Source of the DNA: Chryseobacterium luteum
Lineage (GTDB): Bacteria; Bacteroidota; Bacteroidia; Flavobacteriales; Weeksellaceae
DNA length: 64,000 bases
Direction: 5' to 3'
NCBI RefSeq assembly: GCF_000737785.1
Contig: NZ_JPRO01000024.1
Span: 25,664-89,663 of the forward strand
The position numbers were made by a program, and so were the translations under genes. This document shows positions 61,906-64,000 of the stretch, piece after piece (position 1 is the stretch's first letter; every line of letters starts with the position of its first letter). The notes under the pieces were generated by a model, which made no database searches, was not told the origin of the DNA, and saw only the letters and a list, made by a program, of their open reading frames with translations.

Positions 61906-61925
61906 TAATCAATCCAAATTAATTT

Positions 61926-61954
61926 CTCTCTTGCTTTATCAGATAGCAAGAGAG
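61926..61954 (+). promoter_or_regulatory. Intercistronic hairpin
   Basis: CTCTCTTGCT and AGCAAGAGAG make a perfect 10-bp stem with a 9-nt loop between the 1156-aa gene and the next. No T-run follows, so it more likely modulates mRNA stability or expression ratio than terminates. Confidence 0.55.
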
Positions 61955-61986
61955 GATTAATATGGACTAAATAAACAAAAAAATAA

Positions 61987-63153
61987 ATGTTTACAAAAGA
62001 ACAACTCGCACAATGGCGGGAACAAGACTTTGTGTTTGATGATTTTTATGATAATGCGGCGGTGGTAGAAGCTAAAAAAGAATTGGCAATAAAATATAAT
62101 TCTTCAAAAATAGAAGATGCACTTTATCTAATAACAGTTTCTGTTTACCATAAATACCTTAAAAGTAGAAATGGGTTTGTGAATTTAATGGATACGGTTA
62201 CCCAAAATACTATTGCAACAATACCTTTGCAATTTAATGACACTGGCTTTAGCACACAATTAAAGTTTCCAAAACTTGATTTATTTTCAACAGTAAAAAA
62301 AGCAAAAGTAGTTTTATATTGTGATGAGATACAGGCAGAAACGAATAGTTTTAAATTGGAATTTGAGAAAGAGGAGAAAAAAGAAAATAATTCTAAGGGA
62401 GAAAAAGGTATTAAAGATGGTTGGTATAAAGACGATATGGGTAAATATAATTACTTTGATGGTAAAGTAGATAAAGATAAATTTAAAAACCAGATTTATT
62501 TAGGGAATTATTTAGTAATTGCCGATGAAAAATATAATTTTATTAAATTTAAATATAAAAATATATGGGAAGATAGTATTGATTTGGATTCAGATATTGG
62601 ATATAAATTCAGAATGGTTATAGCAGAAAGTAATTTTAAAACTGAAAAAGCAGAAATTATAGAGAATAAAAAAGAGAAAGAAGCAAAGCAGAAAGATAAA
62701 ATTATTGTAGCGTCAATTTATGAGTTATATATTATCTCGGCTTCAATAGATAATAGAAAGAAAATTGGAAAAAAATTTTTCGGAGACACCTATCGGAATG
62801 TTGTAGAGCAGGAAGGACAATATGATGGTACAAACTCATCCGTATATAAAAATTTTATAGAAACATTAAATACAAAATGGTGGGCAGGAAAAAATTGGTA
62901 TGATGAGTATTCGGTTATGGAATATTTAGGAAGAGTTTATCAAGCCGTAGTACATGAGCCTGAAAGTGAACATTGTGCGGTAAATATATTAAAAACACAT
63001 TATGATTTAAATGATGCAGATTATATTTTAGCATATACCCATAATGGGAAATATATCTTCGAACCCTATAGCTACCACATAGATTTTGATAAAAGTAAAT
63101 GTTGGATAAAAACAGTCGAATCAAGTACAAACGCCTTTCCTGAATTAAAATAA
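61987..63153 (+). CDS. Hypothetical partner protein, 388 aa
   Basis: No signal peptide. Residues 1-120 form one domain (IEDALYLITVSVYHKYLKSR; beta strands around VKKAKVVLYCDE). A Lys/Glu-rich linker follows, with a short GWYKDDMGKYNYFDGK motif. The C-terminal 120 residues (IETLNTKWWAGKNWYDEYSV, VVHEPESEHCAVNILKTHYD) look like a separate compact domain with a conserved His, Glu and Cys. I do not recognise any part. It follows the 1156-residue gene by 81 bp and likely acts with it, possibly as a cargo or effector. Confidence 0.65.
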   Translation: MFTKEQLAQWREQDFVFDDFYDNAAVVEAKKELAIKYNSSKIEDALYLITVSVYHKYLKSRNGFVNLMDTVTQNTIATIPLQFNDTGFSTQLKFPKLDLFSTVKKAKVVLYCDEIQAETNSFKLEFEKEEKKENNSKGEKGIKDGWYKDDMGKYNYFDGKVDKDKFKNQIYLGNYLVIADEKYNFIKFKYKNIWEDSIDLDSDIGYKFRMVIAESNFKTEKAEIIENKKEKEAKQKDKIIVASIYELYIISASIDNRKKIGKKFFGDTYRNVVEQEGQYDGTNSSVYKNFIETLNTKWWAGKNWYDEYSVMEYLGRVYQAVVHEPESEHCAVNILKTHYDLNDADYILAYTHNGKYIFEPYSYHIDFDKSKCWIKTVESSTNAFPELK

Positions 63154-63780
63154 TTATCAAAAAGGAAAAGAATTAATACTTGCTTTTACAACACATCTTA
63201 TATAAAAAACCTAAAATTTCAAAATATATTAGTCAAAACTTATTCATTATATAGAAAGATTTTTAAAAAGAATGAATCCAGTTGAGCAAAAATTAATTTT
63301 GTATCAATAATAAATAGATCCCATCACAATTGCGGTGGGGTTTATCTTTTAGTACGGTCGATCATTACATCTCGGATCTCCGGGAGGGCAATAAGGCTGT
63401 TGTTCACTATAGTGTCAAAAACTGTCCAGGATTCCTTTCATAATTTAATTCTATAGATGCATTCAAAATTGGACAGGCAACATCTATATTGATATTCCGA
63501 AGCTATTGACAAGTACTACACCACAAAGGCTATGTGATGAAATCCAAAGGGACCAACATAAATACATACAAAAGAGTGAAAAGTATGCAGTGCAAAAGAC
63601 TTTAAAGGCCGAAATCATTCATAGGAAGTTATTTTAAATGCAGTCTGTGAAAATCAATTAACGACTTCTATAAAGTAAGTTTGATAAAAGTATCCAGGGT
63701 ACAACTAGGAAAGCGGAGTAGCCCATTGATAAAATGCCCGCTTTACAATATATACGCTGTATTTTTAAAACAGGCTGCGG
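63154..63780. other. Gene-poor stretch after the large-protein pair
   Basis: No supported gene. A short frame-like piece around 63490-63637 (reading KLLTSTTPQRLCDEIQRDQH, then YIQKSEKYAVQK) has no start I trust. ACTGTCCAGG near 63421 and TTGGACAGGC near 63463 hint at an old IS end. Confidence 0.4.
63319..63350 (+). terminator. Probable intrinsic terminator
   Basis: CCCATCAC and GCGGTGGG pair with one mismatch and one G-T around AATT, followed by TTTATCTTTT. It would end the 58435-63153 transcript. Confidence 0.55.
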
Positions 63781-63930
63781 TTTTTTCGCAGGATAATCAA
63801 TATCCCTGGTTATTTTAATTTTCTATTATTATATTCATTCAATTTTATCGTTTGAACAGGAAGTTTCAATCTTTCACAATAGTATTTACAAATCTGTTAT
63901 TTTACTTACATTGTTCCCTTGAGGATCAAT
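63781..63930. repeat. Repeat R2, copy B
   Basis: Longer relative of 44000-44100: TTTTTTCGCAGGATAA, about 45 extra bases, then TTCATTCAATT, CGTTTGAACAGGAAGTTTCA, AGTATTTACAAATCTGTTAT and CCTTGAGGATC. It starts with a hairpin (CTGCGG...CGCAG). Confidence 0.7.
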
Positions 63931-64000
63931 CTCAAAAGTTGGGGAGAAAAATAAAAAGTGATAATTTTGTTGAATGTTAAATGATGCCGAACTCCTTAAA

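Noticed and set aside
63490..63640. A coding-like stretch before repeat R2 copy B
   Set aside because: No credible start codon or family match; too short to support.
1..64000. tRNA or rRNA genes
   Set aside because: No cloverleaf-like or conserved rRNA sequence was recognised on reading; a covariance search would settle it.

Overview
The window looks like a chromosomal segment of a flavobacterium, most probably Chryseobacterium or a close Weeksellaceae relative. Supporting signs are the AT-rich composition, promoters of the Bacteroidota type (TTG about 18-19 bp before TAnnTTTG), few recognisable Shine-Dalgarno sites, a sigma/FecR/STN-TonB receptor set, a type IX secretion sorting tail, and DUF2723, DUF2480, DUF6624 and TPR-AraC families. 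I saw no rRNA, tRNA or CRISPR array.

1-20 kb is ordinary chromosome. It holds Mug glycosylase, a di-heme cytochrome c peroxidase, SDRs, a two-lobed aspartic-protease-like protein, a large DUF2723 membrane protein, a TetX-like monooxygenase with an AraC regulator, and a sodA operon divergent from an Fe-S SufR-like regulator with a well-defined shared operator. 20-31.8 kb is a cell-surface signalling and uptake block: ECF sigma factor, FecR, STN-type TonB receptor, two tandem beta-helix lipoproteins, a T9SS cargo protein, a lipoprotein and an S41 peptidase.

32.8-50.3 kb is accessory DNA. After gene fragments (amidohydrolase, AraC) and a BCCT transporter comes an array that reads as integron gene cassettes. 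Single genes on the + strand are followed by imperfect palindromes of about 130 bp that start with YAAC and end with GTTRRRY, and each cassette begins with the inverse complement of its own end. The array is split into two parts. Each part is preceded by a copy of the same leader of about 370 bp, and the two copies stop matching exactly at GTT, as an attI-like site would. No integrase is in the window, several cassettes are broken, and IS relics close the region.

50.3-56.7 kb holds the most interesting locus. A 62-residue double-glycine-leader peptide has a knottin-type cysteine spacing (C-X6-C-X5-CC-X3-C-X7-CC). It is followed by a terminator-like attenuator and then tightly packed genes for a TlpA thioredoxin, a prolyl-hydroxylase-like 2OG-Fe(II) oxygenase, and a VKOR-thioredoxin fusion whose N-terminal C39-like domain has no cysteine. 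A TPR-AraC regulator lies divergently. I infer a system that makes and oxidatively folds a disulfide-rich, possibly hydroxylated, secreted mini-protein. No exporter is visible here.

56.7-64 kb has TonB-receptor and CPBP protease fragments, then an uncharacterised 1156-residue protein with a 388-residue partner, and ends in gene-poor DNA carrying a second copy of a repeat also found inside the cassette region.
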